Assembly: GCF_022747945.1 (NCBI RefSeq) | Contig: NZ_JALDST010000001.1 | Location: 3,100,001-3,164,000, forward strand | Direction: 5' to 3' | Length of the DNA: 64,000 bases | Source: Micromonospora sp. R77 | GTDB taxonomy: Bacteria; Actinomycetota; Actinomycetes; Mycobacteriales; Micromonosporaceae | In this document: positions 8,648-18,137 of the stretch, one piece after another | Numbering within the stretch: position 1 is the stretch's first letter | Layout of the letters: each line of letters starts with the position of its first letter | Position numbers and translations under genes: made by a program | Notes under the pieces: model-generated | Database searches by the model: none | Told to the model about the DNA's origin: nothing | Seen by the model: the letters and a program-made list of their open reading frames with translations, nothing else

Positions 8648-10362
8648 TCAGTGGGTACGCGCCGGCGGTCGCCCGCCGAACCCGCGCCGATCGTCGCGCG
8701 GCCGGTCGTCCCGGCCCCGCCCCTCGGTGCGGAACCCGCCCCGGCGGTCCGCCGGACGGAAGTCGCCACCCCGCTCGCCGCGGGTGTCCCGGTCGCCGAA
8801 CCGCCGGTCGTCGGCCGGCCGGTCACCGAACCGCCGCTCACCCTGCGGCCGGTCGTCGAAACGACGCTCACCGCGCGCGTCCCGGTCGCCGAAGCTCCGA
8901 CCGCCGGTCGGACGGTCGCCGAAGCGTCGCTCACCGGTCGGCCGGCCGAAGCGCTGCTCGCCCCGGTCGTCCCGGTTGACGGAACGCCGCTCCCCGTACG
9001 AGCCACGGTCGGCGGTGGGCCGGTCGCCGTACCGGCGCTCGCCCCGGCCGTCCCGGTCGCCGAAGCGGCGCGGGCCGGACGACCGGTCGCCGTACCGGCG
9101 CTGCTCCGCGGCTCCTCGCGGACCGGCACACCGCTCGGCGCCTGCGCACCGGTCAGCTCGGCCAGGGCCGGGTCGCCGGCCCGCACCCGGGCCTCCGCCG
9201 GCTCGACGCCCGCCTTCTCCAGCATGGCGAGGGTGGTGCGGCGCTGCTTCGGCAGCACCAGGGTCGCCACCGCGCCCGACTCGCCGGCCCGGGCGGTACG
9301 TCCCGCCCGGTGCAGGTAGTCCTTCGGGTCCTTCGGCGGGTCCACGTGCAGCACCAGGGAGACCCCGTCGACGTGGATGCCGCGGGCCGCCACGTCGGTG
9401 GCGACCAGCACGTTCATCCGGCCCTCCCGGAACTCGGCGAGGGTCTTGGTACGCATCCGCTGGGTCTTGCCGCCGTGCAACCCACCGGCGCGTACGCCCA
9501 CCGCGGCGAGCTGCTCGACCAGCCGGTCGACGCCGAGCTGCGTACGGGCGAAGAGCATGGTCCGGCCGGCACGGGCCGCGATCGAGGCCGCCACGGCGAA
9601 CTTGTCGTGCGGCGGGATCAGCAGCAGGTGGTGGTCCATGGTGGAGACCGAGGCGGTCGACGGGGCGGTCGAGTGCGTCACCGGGTCGTTCATGAACCGC
9701 TTGACCAGCGAGTCGACGTCACCGTCCAGGGTGGCCGAGAAGAGCAGCCGCTGGCTGTCCGCCGGCGTCTTCGACAGCAGTTCGGTCACCTCGGGCAGGA
9801 AGCCCATGTCGGCCATCTGGTCGGCCTCGTCCAGCACGGTGATCTCGATGTCGTCGAGCTTGCAGACGCCCCGGGCGATCAGGTCGCCGAGCCGCCCCGG
9901 GGTGGCCACGACGATCTCCACGCCCCGGCGGAGCGCGTCGATCTGCCGGTCGTACGGCACCCCGCCGACGGCGGTCTTGAGGAAGATGCCGACGGCCTTG
10001 CCGAGCGGCATCAGCGCGTCGTTGACCTGCATCGCGAGTTCCCGGGTGGGGACCAGGACGAGGGCGCGCGGGTGCAGCGGCCGGGCCCGGTTGCGCTCGG
10101 CGAGCCGGGCGATCACGGGCAGGCCGAAGGCCAGCGTCTTGCCGGAGCCGGTCTGGCCCCGGCCGAGCACGTCGCGGCCGGCGAGGGCGTCCGGGACGGT
10201 GGCCCGCTGGATCTCGAAGGGGGTGGTGATGCCCTGGCGGGCCAGCGCGGCGACCACCGGCTGGGGCAGCCCGAGCGCGGCGAAGTCGGGGGCGTCGGTG
10301 GAGTGCTCCACCGGGGCGTCGGAGACGGACGGGGACGTGCTGGGCTCAGCGAAGGTGGTCAA
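8648..10362 (-). CDS. DEAD-box RNA helicase with Arg-rich tail, apparent frameshift near 9106
   Basis: The core has the complete DEAD-box set: Q motif, GQTGSGKT (69-76), PTRELA, TPGR, DEAD, SAT and HRAGRTARAG. It should remodel RNA in ribosome assembly or cold adaptation. TTG 10362 is chosen because GAAAGG precedes it and the product starts MTTFAEP. From about 9106 the natural tail continues in another frame. That frame gives some 150 residues of repeated GERRFGDR-like units ending FGGRPPARTH at TGA 8648. The core frame would instead run on to 8467 through low-complexity sequence into the next gene. One missing base, probably a G near 9106 (giving EEPREQRRYGDR), restores a 571-residue protein. 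Sequencing error or real mutation cannot be told apart here. Confidence 0.82.
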
Positions 10363-10482
10363 GAAATGCCTTTCGAGCGGGGCGCATCTTCGCGATGGCC
10401 CGCCGCAGCTGAACGCCGCCGAATCGCCCGCAAGATCGCCCATGGGCGCGCAGATCCGCGCGCCGGGTCAGTGATCTACACC

Positions 10483-10488
10483 AGTGTA
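10483..10488 (-). promoter_or_regulatory. Candidate -10 box of the helicase gene
   Basis: TACACT on the minus strand implies a 5' leader of about 115 bases before TTG 10362. The leader contains a GGCGCGC inverted repeat (10445-10464). Long structured leaders are common on cold-controlled helicase genes, but no function is shown. Confidence 0.35.
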
Positions 10489-10561
10489 CGGCGCTGCGCC
10501 GAACCCGCCACCGCACCGCGAGGTCGTAGTGGGCGGGCTCACCATGCCCCGCCGGTGGCGC

Positions 10562-12267
10562 TCACTTGGTCAGCAGGTTGCCGGTCAGCCCGCTCACCGC
10601 GTCGTCGGCGAGCAGCACGACCAGCACGCTGACGGCGACCAGCAGGCCCAGCGCCGCGGCCAGCACGATCACCACCCGGGTGTTGCGGGACCGGGCCGCC
10701 GGAGCGTCCTCGGCCCAACCCTGGGCCAGGATGTGCCCGGTCAGCGAGCCGGAATTCTCCAGCTGGTTGGCCTGGGGGAGCGACACGGTGGCGAATCCGG
10801 GGCCCTCGGTGCCGCCGTAGACGGTGCTCGCCAGGTCGCGCTGCCCGAGCGGCGCGGCCGACCCGCCGGACCGGGCCGGCGGTGCGCTTGTCGGGTACGT
10901 CGCGGCGCTCCGGTGCGCGGTCGGGTTGGTGGGCGGCGGCCAGGCGGGCAGCGCCGCCGCCGGCACCACCGGCGGCCCGGATGTCGGCGCAGCGGGCGGT
11001 GCGGAAGTCGGCGCAACCGGGCGTGCGGAGGACGACGCGATCGGCGGCGCGGAGGTCGGGGCGATCGGCGGCGCGGAGAAGGCCGCCGGCGCGGAGGCCG
11101 TCATGGCGGGCGGCGGCGGGAACGGCGGGGCCGGCATCGGGCCCGGCGGCGGCGGAGGCGCGGGGACCGGCGGGGCGGGCGGCGGCACCGGCGGCCCGGG
11201 AACCGGCGGATCGGACCGGGTGGGCCCGGCCGCGGTGCGGGCGGTGACGGCACCGGGAACGGACGTTCCGGCTCCGGCACGGGCGGTGCCGGCGAGGGCG
11301 GGGTCGGCCCCGGTACCGGCGTGGGAACCGGCTCCGGCCCCGGTACCGGCGTGGGAACCGGTTCCGGCTCCGGCGCGGGCGGCGTGGGCGGCTGCACCGG
11401 CTCCGGCGGCTGGGCCGGCTCGGGCGGCTCCGGGTTGACCGGTGCCGAGCGGTATACCTTCGTCCCGCCGGCCCGGGCCGCCACGGCGGCACCGGCGGCC
11501 CCTGCCTCGTCGGCCGAGAGCCGGCTCAGTCCCGGCACCGAGGCGCTGGCCCGGGCGGGAGCCGCGCCGGCGGTGCTGCCCCGCTGCGCGGGCACGCCGC
11601 TCGCCGGCGACACGGCGCCCGCCGCCGCTGCTGCCACCGCGTTCGCTGCCGCTGGTGCGGCGCTCGCCGCCGCCCCCTCTGTGCCGCTCGCCGCCGGCCC
11701 TACGGCGCTCGCCGCAGGTGCCTCAGCGCTCGGCGCAGGTGCCACGGTGCTCGCCGGTGGCGGTGGCACGGTGCCCGTCGGCGCGAGCGAGCCGGCCGGG
11801 GCGGATGCGGCGCCCATCGGGGCGTCCTGCGGCGGGGTCGGTCGGTCGGCCTTCCGCTCGGCGGCGGCGAAGCCGGACCAGCTCGACGGGGCGGTCGGTA
11901 CGCCCGGGCGGCGGCGGTCCAACGGCGGGACGGATTGCCCGGTCGGTGGTGCCGGCCGCTCCGTCGGCACCGGGGCGGGAGCGGCGGCGGTCCCATGCGA
12001 CGGGGGCGTCTCGCTCGGTTGGCCCGATCGGTAGGTGGTGGCGGTGGCCGGGGCGGCGGGCCGCTCCTGACCGGACGGTGGAGCGGCGGCACCGGCGACA
12101 CTGACCCGGGCGCGGGCCACCGTGCTGGCGGGCCGGGCGGACGGCACGGAGCCGTCGGGGAGGTCGGTCCCGTCGGTGGCGCGGTCCGGCTGCGCCGCGG
12201 GCCGGTCGGTGGGGTCCGGCTCGGATCCGGGGTCGACCCGCTCCGCCGGAACCTCTTGCTCGCCCAT
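10562..12267 (-). CDS. Proline/alanine-rich membrane-anchored protein, apparent frameshift
   Basis: I do not recognise a family. From ATG 12267 (GGAGGG upstream) the product is almost entirely disordered: acidic at first, then Ala/Pro-rich, then repeats such as PVPTPVPGPEP. The C-terminus, read in a different frame, holds more Pro-rich repeats, then a segment with GQRDLASTVYGG, and finally one strong membrane helix (VVIVLAAALGLLVAVSVLVV) with a short tail ending TGNLLTK. The frame changes somewhere between about 11210 and 11290. Adding one base gives 568 residues. Expected topology is a long cytoplasmic N-terminus with a C-terminal anchor. Confidence 0.6.
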
Positions 12268-12378
12268 GCTCGCCCTCCGCGCCCACGCTCGCACCGGACC
12301 GCGGCATCGGCCCGGAGTGCCAGGAACTCAACCGTGCCACATTCCGGGCCGGCAGCACAGCCGGAGTGGACGGTTGGG

Positions 12379-13971
12379 TCAGCTGCTGGCGCTCGGGCTG
12401 CCCGAGGCGGCCTCGGAGGTGCTGTTGCTCGGGGCGATGCTGCTGGTCGTCGGGCTGGGCTCGGTGCTCGTCGCCGAGCTGGGGGCCGTCGACGGCGAGG
12501 TGGACGGGCTCGGCGACGGTGACGTGCTGGGCGACGGCGAGGTCGTCGGGCTCTTCGTCGGGCTCGGCGTGGTGCCGGTCGGCTTCGGCGTCGCCGTCCG
12601 GGTCGGCTTCGGGCTCGCGGTCCTGGTGGGCTTCGGCGTGGCGCTCGGCTTCGGCGTCGTGCTCGGCTTGGGCGTACCGGTCGAGACCGGCGGCACGGGG
12701 ATCGGCCGGACCGGGCCGGCCGGGGCGGGCACCCCGCCGATCACCCGGGTCGCGGCATAGAGCCGGGTCCAGCGGACCACCGAGATCTTGACCACGTCGC
12801 CCGTCCGGGGCGCCTCGACCATCCGGCCGCCACCGATGTACATGGCGACGTGGTGGATGGAGGTCCAGCTGCTGCCGGAGGCGAAGAAGAGCAGATCGCC
12901 GGGGAGCAGGGCGGTCGGGTCGACCGTCCGGCTCCGGGTGGCGTAGTACTGGTCCCGGGAGACCCGGGGCAGGTCGTGGTAGCCGGCGGACTCGTAGGCG
13001 GCCAGCATCAGGCCGGAGCAGTCGAACCGGTCCGGCCCTTCGGCCGCCCACAGGTAGGGGTCGCCGAGCTGGGCGAGGGCGTACCGGACGGCGGCGAGGG
13101 CCTTCGGGTCGGCGGCCAGGCCGCTGACGCTCTGGCTGCTGACGTACGACGTGCCGATCCGCTGCTCGGCGGCGTCCTCGCGCTTCTCGATCTCGAGCAG
13201 CTGCGCCGCGTTGTCCCGGCGGAGCTGGAGCAGGATCGCCTCCTGCCGGTGCAGGTCGGTCTCGGCCCTGGTGAACTCCTGCGTCTTGGTCCGGACGCGC
13301 AGCTCCGCGGCGGCGTACGCCTCGCGGGCGATCTTCTCGGCGGCGGTGGCCCGGGCGACCTCGCCGTCGGCCGCGGTGGTACCCCCCTCGGCCCGGTCGC
13401 CGCGGACGATCCGCTGGAGCCGGTCCAGGTCACGCAGGTCCGCGCCGAACTCGCCGGGCGGCAGCGCGGCGGCGGCCTTGACCGCGTCGGCGGCGGCGTC
13501 CTTGGCGTTCTCCTGGGCCTTGGCGAGCGCCTCCTGGGCCCGCTTCAGCTGGGTGCCGGCGACGGTGAGCTGGCCCTGCGCGTCGTCGCGTTCCCCCTTG
13601 ATCTGCACCAGGTCGTCACCGAGCCGGCCGACCAGCGCGTCGACGGCGGTGATCTGCGCGATCAGCGGCCCCGCGGCCGGGTTGGCCGGGGTGATCGGCG
13701 TGGTGGGCGCACCGGGGACGCGGCCGGGGGCGGTGCCCGTGCCGGGCCGGACCGGGACGGAACTGGGCAGTTGCAGGCTGCCGGTGACGACCGGACGGGT
13801 GCCGGCGTCGGGGATCCGGTCGGGCAGCGGTGGCTCGGCCCAGGCCGGGGTGGCGAGGGCGGCCGCGGCGACGGCGCCGAGCAGTGCGGACCAGAGCGCC
13901 GGACGCAGCACCGGCGAGATCACCGGGCCCCGACGTCGTGGTTGCCGCCGCCCGTGCTGCCTGTCGACCAT
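12379..13971 (-). CDS. Secreted NlpC/P60 (C40) peptidoglycan hydrolase
   Basis: 530 residues: a basic leader and signal peptide (about 1-45, cleavage near AWA-EP), a Pro-rich linker, and a long coiled coil (about 105-280) rich in Ala, Gln and Glu. Next comes the NlpC/P60 domain (about 290-410) with catalytic C318 in DCSGL and a histidine in the HHVAMYIG stretch (373-374). After about residue 425 a Ser/Thr/Pro/Lys tail follows. Such enzymes cut the D-gamma-glutamyl bond of muropeptides, as in RipA-like division hydrolases. The coiled coil may restrain or localise the enzyme. ATG 13971 has GGGGAG upstream. Confidence 0.87.
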   Translation of the reverse strand: MVDRQHGRRQPRRRGPVISPVLRPALWSALLGAVAAAALATPAWAEPPLPDRIPDAGTRPVVTGSLQLPSSVPVRPGTGTAPGRVPGAPTTPITPANPAAGPLIAQITAVDALVGRLGDDLVQIKGERDDAQGQLTVAGTQLKRAQEALAKAQENAKDAAADAVKAAAALPPGEFGADLRDLDRLQRIVRGDRAEGGTTAADGEVARATAAEKIAREAYAAAELRVRTKTQEFTRAETDLHRQEAILLQLRRDNAAQLLEIEKREDAAEQRIGTSYVSSQSVSGLAADPKALAAVRYALAQLGDPYLWAAEGPDRFDCSGLMLAAYESAGYHDLPRVSRDQYYATRSRTVDPTALLPGDLLFFASGSSWTSIHHVAMYIGGGRMVEAPRTGDVVKISVVRWTRLYAATRVIGGVPAPAGPVRPIPVPPVSTGTPKPSTTPKPSATPKPTRTASPKPTRTATPKPTGTTPSPTKSPTTSPSPSTSPSPSPSTSPSTAPSSATSTEPSPTTSSIAPSNSTSEAASGSPSASS

Positions 13972-14072
13972 TCCGCTCCCCGTCCGGTCTGGCGTGGTTC
14001 CGCGCCGGATGGGCGCGGAGATCCAGGACGGTACCGGTGTGTGTGTTCCGCCCCACCCTGTCTTACCTCACG

Positions 14073-14120
14073 TCGACAAGGTTGTCGATGCGCGACGGGT
14101 GAGAGTCCGCTGAGAGTCCG
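14073..14120. promoter_or_regulatory. Palindrome and direct repeats in a divergent promoter region
   Basis: TCGACAAGGTTGTCGA (14073-14088) is a perfect 7-2-7 palindrome. It is followed by two copies of GAGAGTCCG (14101-14109 and 14112-14120). Both lie in the 244-bp gap between the NlpC/P60 gene and mqnE, which are transcribed apart. They are candidate regulator sites; no regulator is known. Confidence 0.35.
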
Positions 14121-14215
14121 GTGAACTACGTCGCTGGGGTCGACCGGCCCGCCGGTTCGTCGGAGGACCGACGTACGCTCGACCGGGACCGCAGGTGGAA
14201 GGGACGTGGCTTTCG

Positions 14216-15385
14216 ATGGACGCCGGACTCAAGCGCGAGCTCGAAGCGAAGGTGTACGCGGGCGAGCGGCTGACCCGCGAGGACGGGATCGCCCTCTACG
14301 ACAGCGACGACCTGGCCTGGCTGGGGCGGCTGGCGCACCACAGGCGCACCGAGCTGAACGGCGACCGGGTGATGTTCAACGTCAACCGGCACCTCAACCT
14401 CACCAACGTCTGTTCCGCCTCGTGCGCGTACTGCTCCTTCCAGCGCAAGCCGGGGGAGAAGGACGCCTACACGATGCGGATCGACGAGGCGGTCCGCAAG
14501 GCCAAGGAGATGGAGGACGAGCAGCTCACCGAGCTGCACATCGTCAACGGCCTGCACCCGACGCTGCCCTGGCGCTACTACCCCAAGGTGCTGCGCGAGC
14601 TGAAGGCCGCGCTGCCCAACGTGAAGCTCAAGTGCTTCACCGCGACCGAGGTGCAGTGGTTCGAGAAGATCAGCGGCCTGTCCGCCGACGCGATCCTCGA
14701 CGAGCTGATGGACGCCGGCCTGGAGTCGCTGACCGGCGGTGGCGCGGAGATCTTCGACTGGGAGGTCCGGCAGCACATCGTGGACCACGAGTGCCACTGG
14801 GAGGACTGGTCGCGGATCCACGCGCTGGCCCACTCGAAGGGCATGAAGACCCCGGCGACGATGCTGTACGGCCACATCGAGGAGCCCCGGCACCGGGTCG
14901 ACCACGTGCTGCGGCTGCGTGAGCTGCAGGACGAGACCGGTGGCTTCGCGGTCTTCATCCCGCTGCGCTATCAGCACGACTTCGTGGACTCGGCGGACGG
15001 CAAGATCCGTAACCGGATCCAGGCGCGGACCACGATGGCGTCGCCGGCCGAGTCGCTGAAGACCTTCGCGGTCTCCCGGCTGCTGTTCGACAACGTCCCG
15101 CACGTCAAGTGCTTCTGGGTGATGCACGGCCTCTCGGTCGCGCAGATGTCGCTGAACTTCGGCGTGGACGACCTGGACGGCTCCGTCGTGGAATACAAGA
15201 TCACCCACGACGCCGACTCGTACGGCACCCCGAACACGATGCACCGGGACGACCTGCTGCACCTGATCTGGGACGCCGGTTTCCAGCCGGTCGAGCGGGA
15301 CACCCGCTACAACGTGGTCCGGGAGTACGACAAGCCCTCCTCGCTGGCGGAGCGGCGCGCCGAGCCGCAGCAGGTCTGGGCCTGA
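14216..15385 (+). CDS. mqnE: Aminodeoxyfutalosine synthase (radical SAM)
   Basis: The 389-residue radical SAM enzyme has the cluster motif CSASCAYC (C66, C70, C73), the two substrate-binding landmarks NVNRHLNLTNVC and HIVNGLHP, and full family length. MqnE joins the MqnA product to S-adenosylmethionine to give aminodeoxyfutalosine. The N-terminus MDAGLKREL matches the family, so ATG 14216 was chosen over GTG 14195; GGAAGGGA lies 11 bases upstream. A small membrane protein gene follows after 11 bases. Confidence 0.93.
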   Translation: MDAGLKRELEAKVYAGERLTREDGIALYDSDDLAWLGRLAHHRRTELNGDRVMFNVNRHLNLTNVCSASCAYCSFQRKPGEKDAYTMRIDEAVRKAKEMEDEQLTELHIVNGLHPTLPWRYYPKVLRELKAALPNVKLKCFTATEVQWFEKISGLSADAILDELMDAGLESLTGGGAEIFDWEVRQHIVDHECHWEDWSRIHALAHSKGMKTPATMLYGHIEEPRHRVDHVLRLRELQDETGGFAVFIPLRYQHDFVDSADGKIRNRIQARTTMASPAESLKTFAVSRLLFDNVPHVKCFWVMHGLSVAQMSLNFGVDDLDGSVVEYKITHDADSYGTPNTMHRDDLLHLIWDAGFQPVERDTRYNVVREYDKPSSLAERRAEPQQVWA

Positions 15386-15396
15386 CCCGCGCACCG

Positions 15397-15822
15397 ATGA
15401 CCGAGCAGCAGCAGCGGGCCTTTCCGCGGCGGGACGCCGACGGGCGCATCCTCACCCTGGGCGACCTGCTCGGGGTGAGCCTCGCCGGCCTGGTCATCGG
15501 GGTGCTGGCGCTGGTGCTCTTCGAGTGGGCCTTCGCCTCGGTCGGGGCGGGCAGCTTCGGGCGTACCAATGGCTGGCTGGCGGTGATCCTGCCGCTCTGG
15601 CTGTTCTGGGACGACTTCCGGGCCTGGGAGTTCGGCGCGGCCCGGGTGGTCGCGGCCCTGGTGGCCGCCGCGGTGGGGGTCTTCGCCGGGCTGCTGACCG
15701 CGGGCCTGGCCGCCGACCTGCCGCCGCTGGCCTCGGGCGCGCTCGCCGCGGCGGTCTTCACCCTGGCGTACGCGGTGATCTGGTTTCATGGCGTCCACTG
15801 GCTGGCCCGGCGGACGGGCTGA
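15397..15822 (+). CDS. Small polytopic membrane protein
   Basis: 141 residues with about four hydrophobic helices (near 25-45, 58-72, 80-105 and 110-130), after an Arg/Asp-rich N-terminus. No recognised catalytic motif. The start is 11 bases after mqnE, so the two are probably cotranscribed. Function unknown; a link with menaquinone synthesis is suggested only by position. Confidence 0.7.
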   Translation: MTEQQQRAFPRRDADGRILTLGDLLGVSLAGLVIGVLALVLFEWAFASVGAGSFGRTNGWLAVILPLWLFWDDFRAWEFGAARVVAALVAAAVGVFAGLLTAGLAADLPPLASGALAAAVFTLAYAVIWFHGVHWLARRTG

Positions 15823-15867
15823 ACCTCCCGCCACCGGCACTGCCGTTGCGGAGATCGGAGTACGACC

Positions 15868-16149
15868 TTGAGTGCGGCGGTCAAGTACACGCTGGGCCGG
15901 ATCGGGCTGTTCGTCGCCGTGCTGGCGGCCCTCTGGTTCGTCGAGATGAACATGTTCCTCCGGCTGATGCTGGCGCTGGCGTTCTCCGCCGCGTTGTCGT
16001 TCTTCCTGCTGCGCGGTTGGCGGGACGAGATGGCCGGCGAGATGGCCGAGGCGTCGGAGCGGCGGCGGGCCGAGAAGGAGCGGCTGCGCTCCGCGCTGGC
16101 CGGTGACGACCAGCCCGCCGAGGACGGCCCGGGAGAGCACCGCGGTTGA
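15868..16149 (+). CDS. Small DUF4229-like membrane protein
   Basis: 93 residues: two hydrophobic helices (about 8-50) followed by a charged Glu/Arg helix and an acidic tail. The pattern resembles the actinobacterial DUF4229 family, often found beside mqn genes. TTG 15868 is the likely start, with CGGAG seven bases upstream. Function unknown. Confidence 0.7.
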   Translation: MSAAVKYTLGRIGLFVAVLAALWFVEMNMFLRLMLALAFSAALSFFLLRGWRDEMAGEMAEASERRRAEKERLRSALAGDDQPAEDGPGEHRG

Positions 16150-16159
16150 CCCGCGCCGC

Positions 16160-16165
16160 TAGGGT
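16160..16165 (+). promoter_or_regulatory. -10 box of a probable leaderless promoter
   Basis: TAGGGT, eight bases before GTG 16174, the same box and spacing as at the Lrp gene. Confidence 0.45.
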
Positions 16166-16173
16166 CGGCGGTC

Positions 16174-16620
16174 GTGGTCAAGAAGATCGTCACGTGGGTC
16201 CTGAGGTGGGTCGTGCCGCCGGTCGTCGCGCTGGTCGCCCTGGGCGGGATCGGCTCCGAGGTCGGGCCGGCCTGGCAGGCGAGGTCCGGTGCCGGCACCC
16301 CCGGGACCTTCACCGCCGTCCACGAGAGCTGCGGCCGGCAGGCCTGCACCTGGTACGGCGACTTCGCGCCCGCCGACGGCTCGGCGGTCCGCCGTGACGT
16401 CATCCTCTACGACTCGCCGGACGGGCTGGCGCGGGGCGGCACGGCGGCGGCCCGCGACACCGGGGCCCGGGGCGTCTTCGCCGACGCGGGTGGGAAGTTC
16501 TGGCTGGCCGCCACGGTCTTCGCCGCGGTCGGCATGGCCGTCGGGCTGCTCTGGCTGGTCTGGCTCGTCCGCGCGATCCACCGCCGTCGCGGCACGCCCC
16601 GCCCCGCGCAGGCCCGCTGA
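16174..16620 (+). CDS. Two-helix membrane protein of unknown function
   Basis: 148 residues with an N-terminal membrane helix (about 8-28), an extracytoplasmic stretch of some 80 residues holding two cysteines (CGRQAC), a second helix (about 112-135) and a basic cytoplasmic tail. The paired cysteines may form a disulfide outside the cell. I do not recognise the family. Its own promoter suggests separate control from the mqnE cluster. Confidence 0.7.
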   Translation: MVKKIVTWVLRWVVPPVVALVALGGIGSEVGPAWQARSGAGTPGTFTAVHESCGRQACTWYGDFAPADGSAVRRDVILYDSPDGLARGGTAAARDTGARGVFADAGGKFWLAATVFAAVGMAVGLLWLVWLVRAIHRRRGTPRPAQAR

Positions 16621-16714
16621 CCGGCCCGCCCCGCGCAGGCCGCGGGCCTGCCCCGCCCGGCGCAGGCCCGCTGAACGGACCGTCCGGCCGGGTCCGCTGC
16701 CCGGCCCCGGACGG

Positions 16715-16762
16715 GGGACAGGGCCCCCGCGCACCGGATGCGGTGAGCAGGGGCCCCGTCCC
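16715..16762. terminator. Hairpin between convergent genes
   Basis: Arms GGGACAGGGCCCC (16715-16727) and GGGGCCCCGTCCC (16750-16762) pair at 12 of 13 positions, between the stops of the two convergent genes. No U-tract. Confidence 0.55.
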
Positions 16763-16767
16763 GACGG

Positions 16768-18108
16768 TCACCAGTTGGTGGAGCCGGGGATCACCGGCCA
16801 GGGCCGGTCCGCCGGCTTGATCAGGTACGCGATGCCACCCGAGCCGGAGGCCACGGAGCCGTTGGCCCGGTGCCGCTTGGTCCGCAGCCAGATCTGCTCG
16901 AACTGCTCCCGCTTGTAGACGTTGCGCACCTCGGCGTCCGAGGAGGAGGCGGGGTCGTTGACGATCACGTCACCGTCTGCGGTGAAGCCGACCACCACGA
17001 AGAGGTGCCCGGCGGTGCCGTAGTTCGCCCCGTCCAGCTCGCTGGCCAGGAAGGACTGCGAGGTGACGACGGGGATGCCCGCCTTGATGAAGCGTTCCAC
17101 CTCGTCCAGCGAGTGCAGCCGGGTGACCCGCGCGTCCAGGCCGGGGAAGCTGGCCGCGTACGCGGTGTTGAACGGCCAGTTGCCGGCGCCGGAGTACTCG
17201 TAGTCGTAGGTCATCCGGGCGGCGTGGTCGACGGTGGGGTCGGCGTACGCCGGGTCGACCCACGCGGTGTCCTCGGCCGAGGGCTTCCGACCCCAGTACT
17301 CGACCACCATCTCGGTGGAGGTCGGTGAGCACCAGGCCTCGCCGCCGTTGTCGTACTCGGGGTACTCGCCCCGGTGGATGTTCTGCGAGTAGCGCGGCAC
17401 GGGCAGCTCGGTGCCCCACGCGATGCCCCCCTTGCTCGGGGTGACGGTGAACCGGTCGGGCACGTTGGAGGCCATCGCGCCGAGCATCCGGACCCGGGGC
17501 GAGGCGGTCTGCCCCGGCGCGCGGTAGAGGGTGAGCCGCAGCTGGTACGCCCGCAGCAGCACCCCGGCCGTCGCGTCGTCGATCGAGAAGGTGTCGGTCC
17601 AGATGCTCGACCAGGGGTCGCCCTGGCCGTCCAGGGTGGCCCGCTTGATGTCCTGGTCGCCGGAGGCCCAGCGGCCCATCACGTACCAGGGGGTCTGGTT
17701 CCCGGTGTTGTAGGTGCCCTGGAGTTCGACCTGGATCCAGGTGCCGGCCGGGGTGTCGGCGTTCCACGAGGCGACCAGTTCGGTGGCGTCGAAGCCGACC
17801 TGCTGCTCGGGGGAGGTCCAGGTGGCGTACTCCCAGGTGCGGGTGGCACCGGTGTGCTCGTCGGTGAACGCGGTGGTGCCGGCCGGCTGGCCGATGGTGA
17901 TCCCGGTGCGGTGCCCGGGCACGGCGTACGTGCCCTGGTGGGTGCCGCCGCGCCAGTCCGGGTACTTCGAGAACTCATGGAAGGTGACCTGCTCGTCGTG
18001 CGCGACGACGGGCAGGTTGTTGTCGGCCTGGGCGGGGACCGCCGTGCCGAGCAGGGCGAGCGCGGCGACGCCGGCGAGGGCGACCGCCCGCAGGGCTGGT
18101 CTGACCAT
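16768..18108 (-). CDS. Secreted C39-like cysteine peptidase
   Basis: 446 residues with a signal peptide (about 1-28, AQA-DN), an N-terminal beta-rich domain of some 190 residues, and a C-terminal C39-like peptidase domain. The probable nucleophile is C260 in EAWCSPTS, with GHLFVVVGF giving the His and VNDPA the Asn/Asp. The protein ends GSTNW, as its neighbour does. The start at 18108 has CGGAG five bases upstream. Secretion and fold suggest extracellular proteolysis or peptidoglycan peptide cleavage; the substrate is unknown. It lies 29 bases after its paralogue and is probably cotranscribed. Confidence 0.82.
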   Translation of the reverse strand: MVRPALRAVALAGVAALALLGTAVPAQADNNLPVVAHDEQVTFHEFSKYPDWRGGTHQGTYAVPGHRTGITIGQPAGTTAFTDEHTGATRTWEYATWTSPEQQVGFDATELVASWNADTPAGTWIQVELQGTYNTGNQTPWYVMGRWASGDQDIKRATLDGQGDPWSSIWTDTFSIDDATAGVLLRAYQLRLTLYRAPGQTASPRVRMLGAMASNVPDRFTVTPSKGGIAWGTELPVPRYSQNIHRGEYPEYDNGGEAWCSPTSTEMVVEYWGRKPSAEDTAWVDPAYADPTVDHAARMTYDYEYSGAGNWPFNTAYAASFPGLDARVTRLHSLDEVERFIKAGIPVVTSQSFLASELDGANYGTAGHLFVVVGFTADGDVIVNDPASSSDAEVRNVYKREQFEQIWLRTKRHRANGSVASGSGGIAYLIKPADRPWPVIPGSTNW

Positions 18109-18137
18109 GTGAACTCCGAAAGGTGGGAAGGGGTGGG

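Noticed and set aside
9090..9115. Programmed -1 frameshifting in the helicase
   Set aside because: There is no slippery heptamer or downstream pseudoknot that I can see, and five similar shifts occur elsewhere in the window. A sequence indel is simpler.
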